Positions 54,642 to 62,227 of a stretch of DNA of 64,000 nt are shown here, piece after piece. The stretch comes from Natronorubrum halalkaliphilum. GTDB taxonomy: Archaea; Halobacteriota; Halobacteria; Halobacteriales; Natrialbaceae. Numbering within the stretch: position 1 is the stretch's first letter; each line of letters starts with the position of its first letter. Below the pieces are notes generated by a model. It saw only the letters and a program-made list of their open reading frames with translations, did not search any database and was not told where the DNA came from. The stretch covers positions 44,900 through 108,899 of the forward strand of contig NZ_WUYX01000003.1 of assembly GCF_009834785.1 (NCBI RefSeq), written 5' to 3'. Position numbers and translations under genes: made by a program.

Positions 54642-55100
54642 ATGGCGGATCGACATCCCCTGTTCATGCCGCTGATCTTCGTCGGCGGCCTGATCTTCGG
54701 GTTCGGGCTGGGCTTCAGCCACATGGCCCGCCCCGAAGTCGTCCTCAACTTCCTCCAGTTCGAGGACTTCGGGCTGTTGTTCGTCATGGGCGGCGCAGCG
54801 GTCGTCACTGGCATCGCCTTCGCGCTGGTGCCGCGACTGCTCGACCACGCCCCGCTGACCGGCAACACCTACGGCCGACGGCTGAAATCGTTCGACCGAA
54901 ACGTCCTGATCGGCGGCGCGATCTTCGGCGTCGGCTGGGGTCTCTCGGGGATCTGTCCCGGCGCGGCCTACGCCAGCCTCGGCGTCGGCAACGTCACGAT
55001 TCTCTGGGCGCTGGCCGGCATGTTCGTCGGGGCCTACGCCCAGGGCTACTGGCGCAGCCAGCGCGCCGCCTCGGAGACGTCGGCCGCGGGCGCTGACTGA
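54642..55100 (+). CDS. YeeE/YedE-family sulfur transporter, second half
   Basis: A 152-residue membrane protein with four helices. GFGLGFSHMARPEVVLNFL and WGLSGICPGAAYASLG carry the second-half signature with its Cys. With the preceding gene it should assemble a complete transporter. The start ATG 54642 is the first methionine after the partner's stop. Confidence 0.88.
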   Translation: MADRHPLFMPLIFVGGLIFGFGLGFSHMARPEVVLNFLQFEDFGLLFVMGGAAVVTGIAFALVPRLLDHAPLTGNTYGRRLKSFDRNVLIGGAIFGVGWGLSGICPGAAYASLGVGNVTILWALAGMFVGAYAQGYWRSQRAASETSAAGAD

Positions 55101-55134
55101 CGTTTCGTGTGCGGCGTACCGCCGAGACCGACGT

Positions 55135-55176
55135 ACTTATTGAGCGGCACGATGTACGTGTGCCCGTACGTGTACA
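55135..55176 (+). promoter_or_regulatory. VapBC promoter with direct repeats
   Basis: A TATA-like ACTTATTG is at 55134-55141. Behind it GTACGTGT occurs twice with a 12-base period (55154-55161 and 55166-55173), the last copy extending to GTACGTGTACAC, just before the antitoxin ATG. Repeats over the start site fit autoregulation by the toxin-antitoxin complex. Confidence 0.45.
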
Positions 55177-55177
55177 C

Positions 55178-55417
55178 ATGGCCACGAAAACCCTGACGAT
55201 TACCGAGGAGGCATACGAGCGGCTCAAGTCGCACAAACGGAAGGACGAAAGCTTCACGGACACCGTCATACGGCTTACCGAATCGAACGAGGACGTTATG
55301 AAAGGATTCGGCGCGCTCGCCGACGACGATGGGTTCGACGAAGCCGCCGGCCGTACGCGCGACGACCTCGACGACGCGTTCGACGAGCGGCGCGAACGAC
55401 GCACCAGCGAGCGATGA
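55178..55417 (+). CDS. vapB: VapB-type antitoxin (UPF0330/DUF217-like)
   Basis: A 79-residue acidic protein starting MATKTLTITEEAYERLKSHK, an N-terminal ribbon-helix-helix-like DNA-binding part followed by a disordered charged tail that would wrap the toxin. It overlaps the PIN-domain gene by four bases (ATGA), the standard antitoxin-first order. Confidence 0.85.
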   Translation: MATKTLTITEEAYERLKSHKRKDESFTDTVIRLTESNEDVMKGFGALADDDGFDEAAGRTRDDLDDAFDERRERRTSER

Positions 55418-55794
55418 TCGCGCTCGACTCGTCGTTTTTGGTCGATTATCTTCAAGGACAGGACGCCGCGCGGTCGTTTCTGGAAGGGCGAGACGAACCT
55501 GCGTACTACGTCCCGACGATCGTGCTCTTTGAACTGTATCGGGATGCAGCGTGGTCCGACACTAGGTCGACCGACGTCGTTTCGGAGAGCCTCGATTGGA
55601 CGGAACCGTTAGCGTTCGACGCCGGCGCGACGCGTGAGGCGGCACAAATCCACGCGGAACTACTCGCGAACGGGAACCAAATCAAGGTTGCAGACGTCAT
55701 GATCGCCGGCGTCTGTCGCCGCCACGGCGCGTCGATCGTGACCCGAGACGGCGACTTCGAAGCTGTCGATGACCTCGAGATGATTCGATACTGA
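55414..55794 (+). CDS. vapC: PIN-domain toxin VapC
   Basis: A 126-residue PIN-domain ribonuclease. The acidic metal ligands are Asp5 (IALDSSFLVDYL), Glu40 (VLFELYRD), Asp94 (KVADVMIAG) and Asp112 (TRDGDF), all present, so it should be active. VapC toxins cleave tRNA or rRNA when freed from VapB. It sits between a sulfur transport unit and a thioredoxin gene with no evident functional tie. Confidence 0.9.
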   Translation: MIALDSSFLVDYLQGQDAARSFLEGRDEPAYYVPTIVLFELYRDAAWSDTRSTDVVSESLDWTEPLAFDAGATREAAQIHAELLANGNQIKVADVMIAGVCRRHGASIVTRDGDFEAVDDLEMIRY

Positions 55795-55865
55795 CTGAAC
55801 GGCGGATCGGCGCCGCACACGCCCGACCGCCCGGAGTGACTCACAGGAAAACGAGTCAGTCCGAA

Positions 55866-56303
55866 TCAGCTGTACTGTTCGATCAGCCCCTCGAGTTGTC
55901 CCTTGCTCTGCGCGCCCACCATTCGCTCGACCGGTTCGCCGTCGGCGTACAGCACGAGCGTCGGGACGCCTTGAGCGCCCAGTTGCTGTGCCAGCCGCTG
56001 GTGGGTATCGACGTCGACTTTCGCGACCGCGGCGTCGGTCTCGGCCGCCAGCGATTCGATCGTCGGCTCGAGCATCTGGCAGGGGCCACACCAGTCGGCG
56101 TAGCAGTCGACGAGCACGACGTCGTGTTCGCCGACGACCTCCTCGAGGTGACCCGATCCGTCGATCGCGATCGGTTCTGACGGCGTTGGGGCGGTGGCAC
56201 TCCCGTCTGCCCCCAGATCGCCGCCGTTTTCGAGCCGCTCCTGGAGTTCTCGTTTCTTCTGCTCGCGGATCTGCTCTCGCTCCTCCTCGAGTGAGTCGGT
56301 CAT
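55866..56303 (-). CDS. Thioredoxin with N-terminal helical extension
   Basis: A 145-residue thioredoxin. The active site is WCGPC at 71-75, with the cis-Pro in GVPTLVLY. The first ~45 residues are an unusual extension: a charged coil (EEEREQIREQKKRELQERL) and a low-complexity linker. The same kind of extension occurs in other haloarchaeal thioredoxins and may contact the nucleoid or partner proteins (inference). It is divergent from the metal ATPase gene. Confidence 0.92.
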   Translation of the reverse strand: MTDSLEEEREQIREQKKRELQERLENGGDLGADGSATAPTPSEPIAIDGSGHLEEVVGEHDVVLVDCYADWCGPCQMLEPTIESLAAETDAAVAKVDVDTHQRLAQQLGAQGVPTLVLYADGEPVERMVGAQSKGQLEGLIEQYS

Positions 56304-56414
56304 TACGTCCTCGTACGTCCTCGTCGCCCTTAAATTGTGTGAACTAAACAATACTCTATCGTGGCAGAGCGTGTCGGATCAGCCGAGTTCCCACTTTCAT
56401 CAACCCACGTGAAC

Positions 56415-56422
56415 GCTTATCC
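56415..56422 (+). promoter_or_regulatory. TATA-like element of the metal ATPase gene
   Basis: GCTTATCC is centred about 26 bases before the ATG at 56445, supporting that start. Confidence 0.4.
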
Positions 56423-56444
56423 ACGACGGCTCCCAACGATTCGT

Positions 56445-58472
56445 ATGGAGACGCCATCGGGTTCCGCGTCGCTCGCCGAAGACCGGTCGACAGCGCTGGT
56501 GGATCGGCTGGACGTTCGGCGGCAGGCGGTGTTCGTCGTCCTGACGTTCCTCGGGATGACGATCGGACTCCTCGGCAGTTGGTTCGACGCGCCCCCGTCG
56601 GTCGTCTGGGCCAGTTACACCGTCGCCTACGTCTTCGGCGGCTGGTACGGGCTCAAAGCGAGTATCGCCGCGTTACGAGAACCCGCTATAGAGATCGACC
56701 TGCTGATGATCATCGCAGCACTCGGCGCGCTCTACATCGGAGCGCCGTTCGAGGGAGCGATGTTACTGTTCCTGTTCTCGCTCTCCGGCGTCCTCGAGGA
56801 GTACGCGATCGGCCGCTCGAGAACCGCGATCAAGTCGCTGGTCGACATGCGTCCGGAATCGGCGCAGGTCCTTCGCGACGGGACGGAAGCGACGACGCCG
56901 ATCGACGACGTCGAGATCGGCGACGTGTTTGTCGTGCGCCCCGGCGAACGGCTGCCGCTCGACGGGGTCGTCGAGTCCGGTCAGAGTACGGTCGATCAGT
57001 CGTCGCTCACCGGCGAGTCCGTTCCCGTGACGAAAGAATCCGGCGACGAGGTGTTCAGCGGGACGATCAACGAGACGGGCAGCCTCGAGGTGCGGGTCAC
57101 TCGAGAAGCCACGGAGTCGGCGATCTCTCGACTGATCCAGATGGTCGAGGAGGCCCAGGAGAAGCGCGCGCCGACCCAGCAGCTCATCGACCGCTTCGAG
57201 CAGCCCTACGTGCTGGGCGTCTTCGCGATGACTGCCGTCGCAATCGCGCTGCCGATCGCACTGTTGAACCACTCGTTCGAGCCAACGTTCTACCGCGCGA
57301 TGACGCTCATGGTCGCCGCCTCTCCCTGCGCGGTCATCATCTCGACGCCGGCTGCGGTACTCTCCGCGATTTCGGCCGGCGGCCGACAGGGCGTCCTGTT
57401 CAAAGGCGGCGAACACATCGAAACGGCGGGGAACGTCGACGCCATCGCCTTCGACAAGACGGGGACGTTGACGGAGGGCAACACGCGGTTGACCGACGTC
57501 CGCGCTCGCGAGGGCGCCCTGTCTACCGACGGCGGTGCGATCGGCAGCGACCTGCTCGTGGACAGCGCCCTCGAGAACAACTCGCTGGTCGACGACCGAC
57601 TGCTCGCTATCGCGGCGGCCGTCCAGGCCCGGTCGGAACACCACCTCGCCGAGGCGACCGTCGAGGCTGCCGCGGAGCGCGGCCTCGAGGTGCCCGATAC
57701 CAGCGACTTCGAGGCGGTCGTCGGCAAGGGCGTCCATGCGACCGTCGAGGACCAGACGGTCCACATCGGAAATCCGCGGTACGTCGAGACCGTTCTGGCC
57801 GATCGTCCGATCGACGGCCGCGAGACGGGGCTCGAGGCGGTTCGCGACCTCGAGGCAAACGGGAAAACGAGCGTCCTCGTCGTCAGCGAGACCGACGAGG
57901 GCCTGCGCGTCCTCGGCTGGCTCGCGTTCACCGACACCATCCGCCCCGACGCGGCCGAGATGATCGCGAAACTCCGCGAGCGCGGCGTCGAACAGATCGT
58001 CATGCTGACGGGCGACAACGAGCGAGTCGCCCAGTACATCGCCGACGAACTCGGGATCGACGAGGTGTACGCGGAGTTACTCCCCGAAGAGAAGGTTGAC
58101 CACATCGAAGCGCTCCAGGAGCGCCACGAGGCCGTCGCGATGGTCGGCGACGGCGTCAACGACGCCCCGGCGCTCGCGACCGCCGATATCAGCGTTGGCA
58201 TGGGCGGTGCCGGGACCGACGTGGCGCTCGAGACGGCCGATATCGTCCTCATGTCGGATAAACTCGACCGGCTTCCGTACGCGTTCGCGCTCAGCAAGGA
58301 GACGCGACGCACGCTGTACATCAACTTCGCCATCGCGTTCGGAGCGATCGGAATCATGGTGATCGCGATTCTTACTGCCGGGATCCCGCTCCCGGTCGCC
58401 GTGGTCGGCCACGAAGGATCGACCGTCCTCGTCAGCCTGATCGGCCTGCGACTGCTCCGGTTCGACGGCTGA
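56445..58472 (+). CDS. P1B-4-type heavy-metal-transporting P-type ATPase
   Basis: A 675-residue P-type ATPase. The actuator motif is LTGESVPV, the phosphorylation site DKTGT with Asp337, and the hinge GDGVNDAP. The intramembrane metal motif is SPC at 293-295, and the last helices carry HEGST at 656-660. SPC with HEG(G/S)T and no N-terminal metal-binding domain is the P1B-4 pattern, whose members export Co2+, Fe2+ or Zn2+. Membrane helices precede the actuator domain (about 27-45, 50-65, 85-110). The start at 56445 removes an unrelated leader. Confidence 0.92.
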   Translation: METPSGSASLAEDRSTALVDRLDVRRQAVFVVLTFLGMTIGLLGSWFDAPPSVVWASYTVAYVFGGWYGLKASIAALREPAIEIDLLMIIAALGALYIGAPFEGAMLLFLFSLSGVLEEYAIGRSRTAIKSLVDMRPESAQVLRDGTEATTPIDDVEIGDVFVVRPGERLPLDGVVESGQSTVDQSSLTGESVPVTKESGDEVFSGTINETGSLEVRVTREATESAISRLIQMVEEAQEKRAPTQQLIDRFEQPYVLGVFAMTAVAIALPIALLNHSFEPTFYRAMTLMVAASPCAVIISTPAAVLSAISAGGRQGVLFKGGEHIETAGNVDAIAFDKTGTLTEGNTRLTDVRAREGALSTDGGAIGSDLLVDSALENNSLVDDRLLAIAAAVQARSEHHLAEATVEAAAERGLEVPDTSDFEAVVGKGVHATVEDQTVHIGNPRYVETVLADRPIDGRETGLEAVRDLEANGKTSVLVVSETDEGLRVLGWLAFTDTIRPDAAEMIAKLRERGVEQIVMLTGDNERVAQYIADELGIDEVYAELLPEEKVDHIEALQERHEAVAMVGDGVNDAPALATADISVGMGGAGTDVALETADIVLMSDKLDRLPYAFALSKETRRTLYINFAIAFGAIGIMVIAILTAGIPLPVAVVGHEGSTVLVSLIGLRLLRFDG

Positions 58473-58538
58473 GGACGCGATCGCCGCGCCCGAACGCAAA
58501 TGCGTGCACTCTTGTGACTACCGCACAAATATATCCGT

Positions 58539-59093
58539 ATGGGATTTCACACGTTTCCCGTCGAGCGCGCCGACAAACTCGAGGATCCGTCGCGGTATCG
58601 CTTCTGTTCGCGCGAGGAGTTGCTCGAAATGATTGCACCTAACGCCGAGGACGTCGTCGCCGACCTGGGATCGGGGACGGGCTTTTACTCGCGAGACATC
58701 GCGCCCTTCGTCGACACGGTGTACGCGGTTGACGTACAAGAGGGGATGCACGAGTACCATCGTGAGGTGGGGGTCGCAGCGGGCGTCGAACTGGTCACGG
58801 CCGGTGTCGACGCGCTCCCCTTCGAAGACGACGAACTAGACGCTGCCTTCTCAACGATGACACACCACGAGTACGCCACGGATGAAACGATGACGGAACT
58901 CGCCCGCGTGATTCGGCCGGACGGACGCCTCGTGACCGTCGACTGGTCCGCCAACGGGACGGGTGAGGACGGCCCCGACGTCGACGAACGGTTCGGAGTC
59001 GACGATGTCGTGGCTCAACTTGAGGATTCGGACTTTATCGTCGACCGCGTTCACGACCGGCCGGAGACGCTGGCAGTCGTGGCTCGTCGATAA
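58539..59093 (+). CDS. Class I SAM-dependent methyltransferase
   Basis: A 184-residue methyltransferase. The S-adenosylmethionine motif VADLGSGTGFYS is near 40-51, the acidic ribose-binding end VYAVDVQEGM near 62-71, and the motif III region VIRPDGRLVTVDW. It resembles the UbiE/arsenite-methyltransferase-like group but lacks the Cys set for arsenic methylation. The substrate is unknown. It lies 66 bases after the metal ATPase; ATATAT just before it may be its promoter or part of it. Confidence 0.87.
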   Translation: MGFHTFPVERADKLEDPSRYRFCSREELLEMIAPNAEDVVADLGSGTGFYSRDIAPFVDTVYAVDVQEGMHEYHREVGVAAGVELVTAGVDALPFEDDELDAAFSTMTHHEYATDETMTELARVIRPDGRLVTVDWSANGTGEDGPDVDERFGVDDVVAQLEDSDFIVDRVHDRPETLAVVARR

Positions 59094-59167
59094 CGGCTCG
59101 ACGACACACGATCGGAATCGCGCGCCGCAACGGAACCCACCAGCGACGGGGACCAAGCGCGTGTGGG

Positions 59168-59173
59168 TTTAAC
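59168..59173 (+). promoter_or_regulatory. TATA-like element of the disulfide reductase gene
   Basis: TTTAAC sits 26-31 bases before the ATG at 59199, so translation should start there on a leaderless message. Confidence 0.4.
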
Positions 59174-59198
59174 GGTACTGGATGGCGTGACGGCCCGT

Positions 59199-60668
59199 AT
59201 GGAATCGACCGACGGAGCGTTCGATTTTCTCGTGATCGGTTCGGGGTCGGGACTCGACGTCGCGAGTGCGGCGGCCGCTCGCGGACAGTCCATCGCAGTC
59301 GTCGAGAAAGGACCGCTCGGAGGCACCTGCCTCAACCGGGGCTGTATTCCCTCGAAGAAGTTGCTCTACCACGCCGAGGTGATGAAAACCGTCGAGCGCG
59401 CCGACGAGTTCGGGATCCTCGCCGACGTGACCGACGTCGACTTTGCCGATATCGTCCGCGAGGTGAACGCAGACGTCTCCGAGAGCGCCAAGTCGATCCA
59501 CCACGGGCTCCGAACGTCGAGCCAGCACACGCTCCTCGAGGGCGAAGGCCGGTTCGTCGACGATCGGACGGTCGAAATCGTCGACGGCCGCGACGCCGGT
59601 GCGCGTGCCTCCGCCGAGACCGTCCTGATCGCGGCCGGGACGCGACCGACGATTCCGTCGATCGACGGCCTCGAGAGGGTCGACTACCTCACCAGCACGG
59701 AGGCGCTGCAACTCGAGGTGCCGCCAGATCACCTCGTGGTCGTCGGCGGCGGCTACATCGCGGCCGAACTCGCGCACTTTTTCGGCACGTTCGGGAGCGA
59801 TGTCTCGATCGTGGGTCGTCGCCCACACCTCCTGCCGCAGGCCGACGAGGAGGTCGCCACAGCGTTCACCGAGCGCTATGCCGACCGGTTCGACGTCTAC
59901 ACGGGCTACGAAGCCGTCAGTGCGTCCGAGTCCAACGGCGGGGTCGCGGTCGAAGCGCGTCCGTATCCGCCCGCCTGGCCCGACCCGTCCGAGCACGAGG
60001 ACGTGACCGTCACTGGCGACACGCTGTTGATCGCGGCTGGTCGTCGACCAAACACCGATCTGCTGAACCTCGAGGCGACGGGCGTCGAGACCGACGAACG
60101 AGGGTTCGTCGAGACTGACGAGTACCTGCGAACCACGGCTGAGGGCGTGTGGGCGCTCGGCGATATCGTCGGCGAGTACCTGCTGAAACACAACGCGAAC
60201 CACGAGGCCGGCACCGTCGTCCGGAATCTGTTCGGCGACGACCTCGAACCGGTCGACTACACGGCGATGCCCTTCGCGGTCTTCGGCTCGCCGGAGGTGG
60301 CTGGCGTCGGCGTCACGGAGCAAGAATTGCAAGCGGACGACCGCGAGTACGCCACACGGACGTACCGGTACGAGGATACCGCCCGCGGGAGCGCGATGAA
60401 GGTCGAGGGATTCGTGAAGGTGCTCATCGAGCCGAACGGGGAAATTCTCGGCTGTCACATCCTCGGTCCCGAGGCGTCGAACCTCCTCGAGGAGGTCGTC
60501 GTCGCGATGAACGCGGGGACGGGGACCGTCTGGGATATCCGCCAGTCGGTCCACGTCCATCCCGCGCTCTCGGAGGTCGTCGATCGGGCGTTTGCGGGAC
60601 AGTTCGTCCGTCGTGGGCCCGAGGCACACGACCATCATCACGGTCACGACCACGACCATCACGACTGA
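59199..60668 (+). CDS. FAD pyridine-nucleotide-disulfide oxidoreductase with His-rich tail
   Basis: A 489-residue flavoprotein of the Lpd/MerA/mycothione reductase group. FAD motif GSGSGLDVA is at 14-22, the redox pair CLNRGC with Cys44 and Cys49, the NAD(P)-binding VVGGGYIAAEL near 185, and the C-terminal catalytic HVHPALSE. The GxGSG start resembles mycothione reductases; in haloarchaea a bis-gamma-glutamylcystine reductase is a likely role. It ends HDHHHGHDHDHHD (477-489), a probable metal-binding tail absent from standard reductases. It follows a metal ATPase and a methyltransferase. Confidence 0.9.
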   Translation: MESTDGAFDFLVIGSGSGLDVASAAAARGQSIAVVEKGPLGGTCLNRGCIPSKKLLYHAEVMKTVERADEFGILADVTDVDFADIVREVNADVSESAKSIHHGLRTSSQHTLLEGEGRFVDDRTVEIVDGRDAGARASAETVLIAAGTRPTIPSIDGLERVDYLTSTEALQLEVPPDHLVVVGGGYIAAELAHFFGTFGSDVSIVGRRPHLLPQADEEVATAFTERYADRFDVYTGYEAVSASESNGGVAVEARPYPPAWPDPSEHEDVTVTGDTLLIAAGRRPNTDLLNLEATGVETDERGFVETDEYLRTTAEGVWALGDIVGEYLLKHNANHEAGTVVRNLFGDDLEPVDYTAMPFAVFGSPEVAGVGVTEQELQADDREYATRTYRYEDTARGSAMKVEGFVKVLIEPNGEILGCHILGPEASNLLEEVVVAMNAGTGTVWDIRQSVHVHPALSEVVDRAFAGQFVRRGPEAHDHHHGHDHDHHD

Positions 60669-60712
60669 GCGCAGTTCGCGTTCTCGTCTCCACGCAGCGT
60701 GAGCAACCGAGA

Positions 60713-60723
60713 GTGTTTAACAC
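60713..60723 (+). promoter_or_regulatory. Palindromic promoter element GTGTTTAACAC
   Basis: A perfect palindrome (5-bp arms) whose TTTAA core lies 28-32 bases before an ATG at 60748. It may be a combined TATA box and operator for the tiny reading frame. Confidence 0.4.
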
Positions 60724-60747
60724 ACCCAAAGAATGCAGGGATCGACG

Positions 60748-60912
60748 ATGACCACGTTTTCGATAGCGTTCTACAGAGAAAGCAAGGCGAGTGCCTCGGG
60801 GCTTGACCCCGAGGCGGTTCACTGGATTGGGACGTTTGCCATCGTCGCTGCGGTAGTGAACAGCGAGGGAATCGTCGCAATATTTCGCCACCGAGAGAGG
60901 GCAAAACGATAG
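60748..60912 (+). CDS. Tiny open frame of uncertain reality, IS-derived sequence inside
   Basis: 54 codons starting MTTFSIAFYRESKASASGLD and ending FRHRERAKR. It has a TATA-like palindrome at the right distance, but its central part is the hairpin region at 60794-60814. I remember such SASGLDPEAVH-type readings at the ends of IS1341/TnpB elements, so this may be a translated IS scar rather than a gene. Confidence 0.3.
   Translation: MTTFSIAFYRESKASASGLDPEAVHWIGTFAIVAAVVNSEGIVAIFRHRERAKR
60794..60814. mobile_element. Hairpin resembling an IS1341/TnpB element end
   Basis: CCTCGGGG-CTTGA-CCCCGAGG is a perfect 8-bp stem with 5-base loop, followed by CGGTTCAC. The stem and flank resemble the right end of haloarchaeal IS200/IS605-type elements, the region from which TnpB guide RNAs are made. 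No tnpB is present in this window. It could instead be a terminator, although no T-run follows. Confidence 0.35.
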
Positions 60913-60976
60913 AACGCGTCGGGCCACCGATCGGCTCGCGGCCGTGATACGATGTGTTCCGTTTGACCGGTTGTCG

Positions 60977-61642
60977 TCAGTAGACGACGAGCGCCAGGTA
61001 GAGCTGGCCGGCTCCGGCGACGATCATCACTGCGCCGGCGAGTCGCTTCAGATGGCCAGCGTACGCCGCGAGTCGTCCCGCACCCGCGACCAGCCCCATC
61101 CCGGTCGCGACGGTCATCCCGAGCATCAACACCACGACGCTGCCCACGTACGTCGCTACCACGACTGCCGCTACGTCGGCCGGCAGCGATAGCGCACGGG
61201 CGACCACGGCGAGAAACACGGGGGCGACACACCCGGCTGCAGCGAGCGCGTAGCCCGCCCCGAATATTCCGAAGCCGAGCACGCTCGAGCGGCGTTCTGG
61301 AAGGGGGATCGACAGCGACGGAACCCAGCCCAGCAGGACGAGCACTCCGAAACCCACCAGCAGCCCGCCGACGAGCGACTCGAAGAACGTGAGTTGTGAG
61401 ACCGTCGACTGGCCGAGCCAGAACGTCGCTCCCAGAAGGACAGCGAGCGTCCCCAGCACACCGATGCCGGCGACCCCACCGCGGAGGAGCGCGCCACCGA
61501 GCGAGGCGTCGTCACCGTCCGTCTGACTGACGTAGAACCCGACGTACCCCGGCAGTAACGGATACGCACACGGACTGAAGAAGGTTGCAAGACCAGCGGT
61601 AAGTCCGAATCCGATCGCCGAGAGGAACGCGGCGTCGAGCAT
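60977..61642 (-). CDS. ccdA: Cytochrome c biogenesis protein CcdA (DsbD membrane domain)
   Basis: A 221-residue six-helix membrane protein that carries reducing equivalents from cytoplasmic thioredoxin across the membrane. The two redox Cys lie in FFSPCAYPLLPGY (Cys25) and in GYALAAAGCVAPVFL (about Cys137), symmetric positions as in CcdA. It begins three bases after the stop of the TlpA-like gene, which would be its extracytoplasmic partner. Confidence 0.92.
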   Translation of the reverse strand: MLDAAFLSAIGFGLTAGLATFFSPCAYPLLPGYVGFYVSQTDGDDASLGGALLRGGVAGIGVLGTLAVLLGATFWLGQSTVSQLTFFESLVGGLLVGFGVLVLLGWVPSLSIPLPERRSSVLGFGIFGAGYALAAAGCVAPVFLAVVARALSLPADVAAVVVATYVGSVVVLMLGMTVATGMGLVAGAGRLAAYAGHLKRLAGAVMIVAGAGQLYLALVVY

Positions 61643-61645
61643 CGG

Positions 61646-62227
61646 TTACGTCCCTGCCTCCGCCTCGAGCGCTCGTTCGATCCCTGCGACGAGTTCGTCT
61701 GCGGTTTTGACACCGGAATCGGACCACTGAACGCGTCCACCCGTATCGATCGCGACGGCGGAGGGGTAGCCGCCCGCGAGATACCGCGAGGTCAGTTCGG
61801 CGGTCGGGTCGAGTCCGAGCAGCCAGTCGCCGTCGTGTTCGTCCCACCAGTCGACCAGTTCGTCTTCGGTGACGGACGAGCCGACCGCCTCATTCGTAAC
61901 CGAGAGAAACAGCACGTCCGATCGAATGCGATCGTTCGCCTCGGCCAGTGCGGGCATCTGCTCGATACACGGCGGACACCACGTTCCGAAGAAATCGACG
62001 AACGTCACCCGCTCGGGCGCCGGAATCCGAACCTCGCCTGCCTCGCTGCCAGGCGCCTCGACCGTTTCTATCGTGATCGAATCGGGAGCCGTCGCCCCCG
62101 CTCCATCCGTCGCTTCCGGGTCGTCGCTCCCGGTTTCGAACGAGGGGACGCCACGGACCGCCAGTACGCCACCACCACCGACGACCCCGACACTGGTGAG
62201 ACCAGCGAGGACATCTCGCCGTCGCAT
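61646..62227 (-). CDS. TlpA-like membrane-anchored thioredoxin
   Basis: A 193-residue thioredoxin-fold protein with an N-terminal anchor or Tat-like signal (MRRRDVLAGLTSVGVVGGGG). The active site is WCPPC at 83-87 and GGYPSAVAID supplies the cis-Pro. It should reduce disulfides outside the membrane, for cytochrome c or copper-site assembly, using electrons from CcdA. Stop-to-start contact with the SCO gene indicates one transcript. Confidence 0.92.
   Translation of the reverse strand: MRRRDVLAGLTSVGVVGGGGVLAVRGVPSFETGSDDPEATDGAGATAPDSITIETVEAPGSEAGEVRIPAPERVTFVDFFGTWCPPCIEQMPALAEANDRIRSDVLFLSVTNEAVGSSVTEDELVDWWDEHDGDWLLGLDPTAELTSRYLAGGYPSAVAIDTGGRVQWSDSGVKTADELVAGIERALEAEAGT

Larger units (their letters stand above)
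60669..60976. other. Intergenic region with palindrome, hairpin and tiny frame
   Basis: Contains a GTGTTTAACAC palindrome at 60713-60723, a possible 54-codon gene at 60748-60912 and a strong hairpin at 60794-60814 that resembles the end of a haloarchaeal IS1341-type element. Confidence 0.45.

Noticed and set aside
59169..60662. A 497-codon open frame on the minus strand opposite the disulfide reductase gene
   Set aside because: It mirrors the reductase almost exactly. In high-G+C genes with strong third-position bias the opposite strand stays open, and its translation has no family features.
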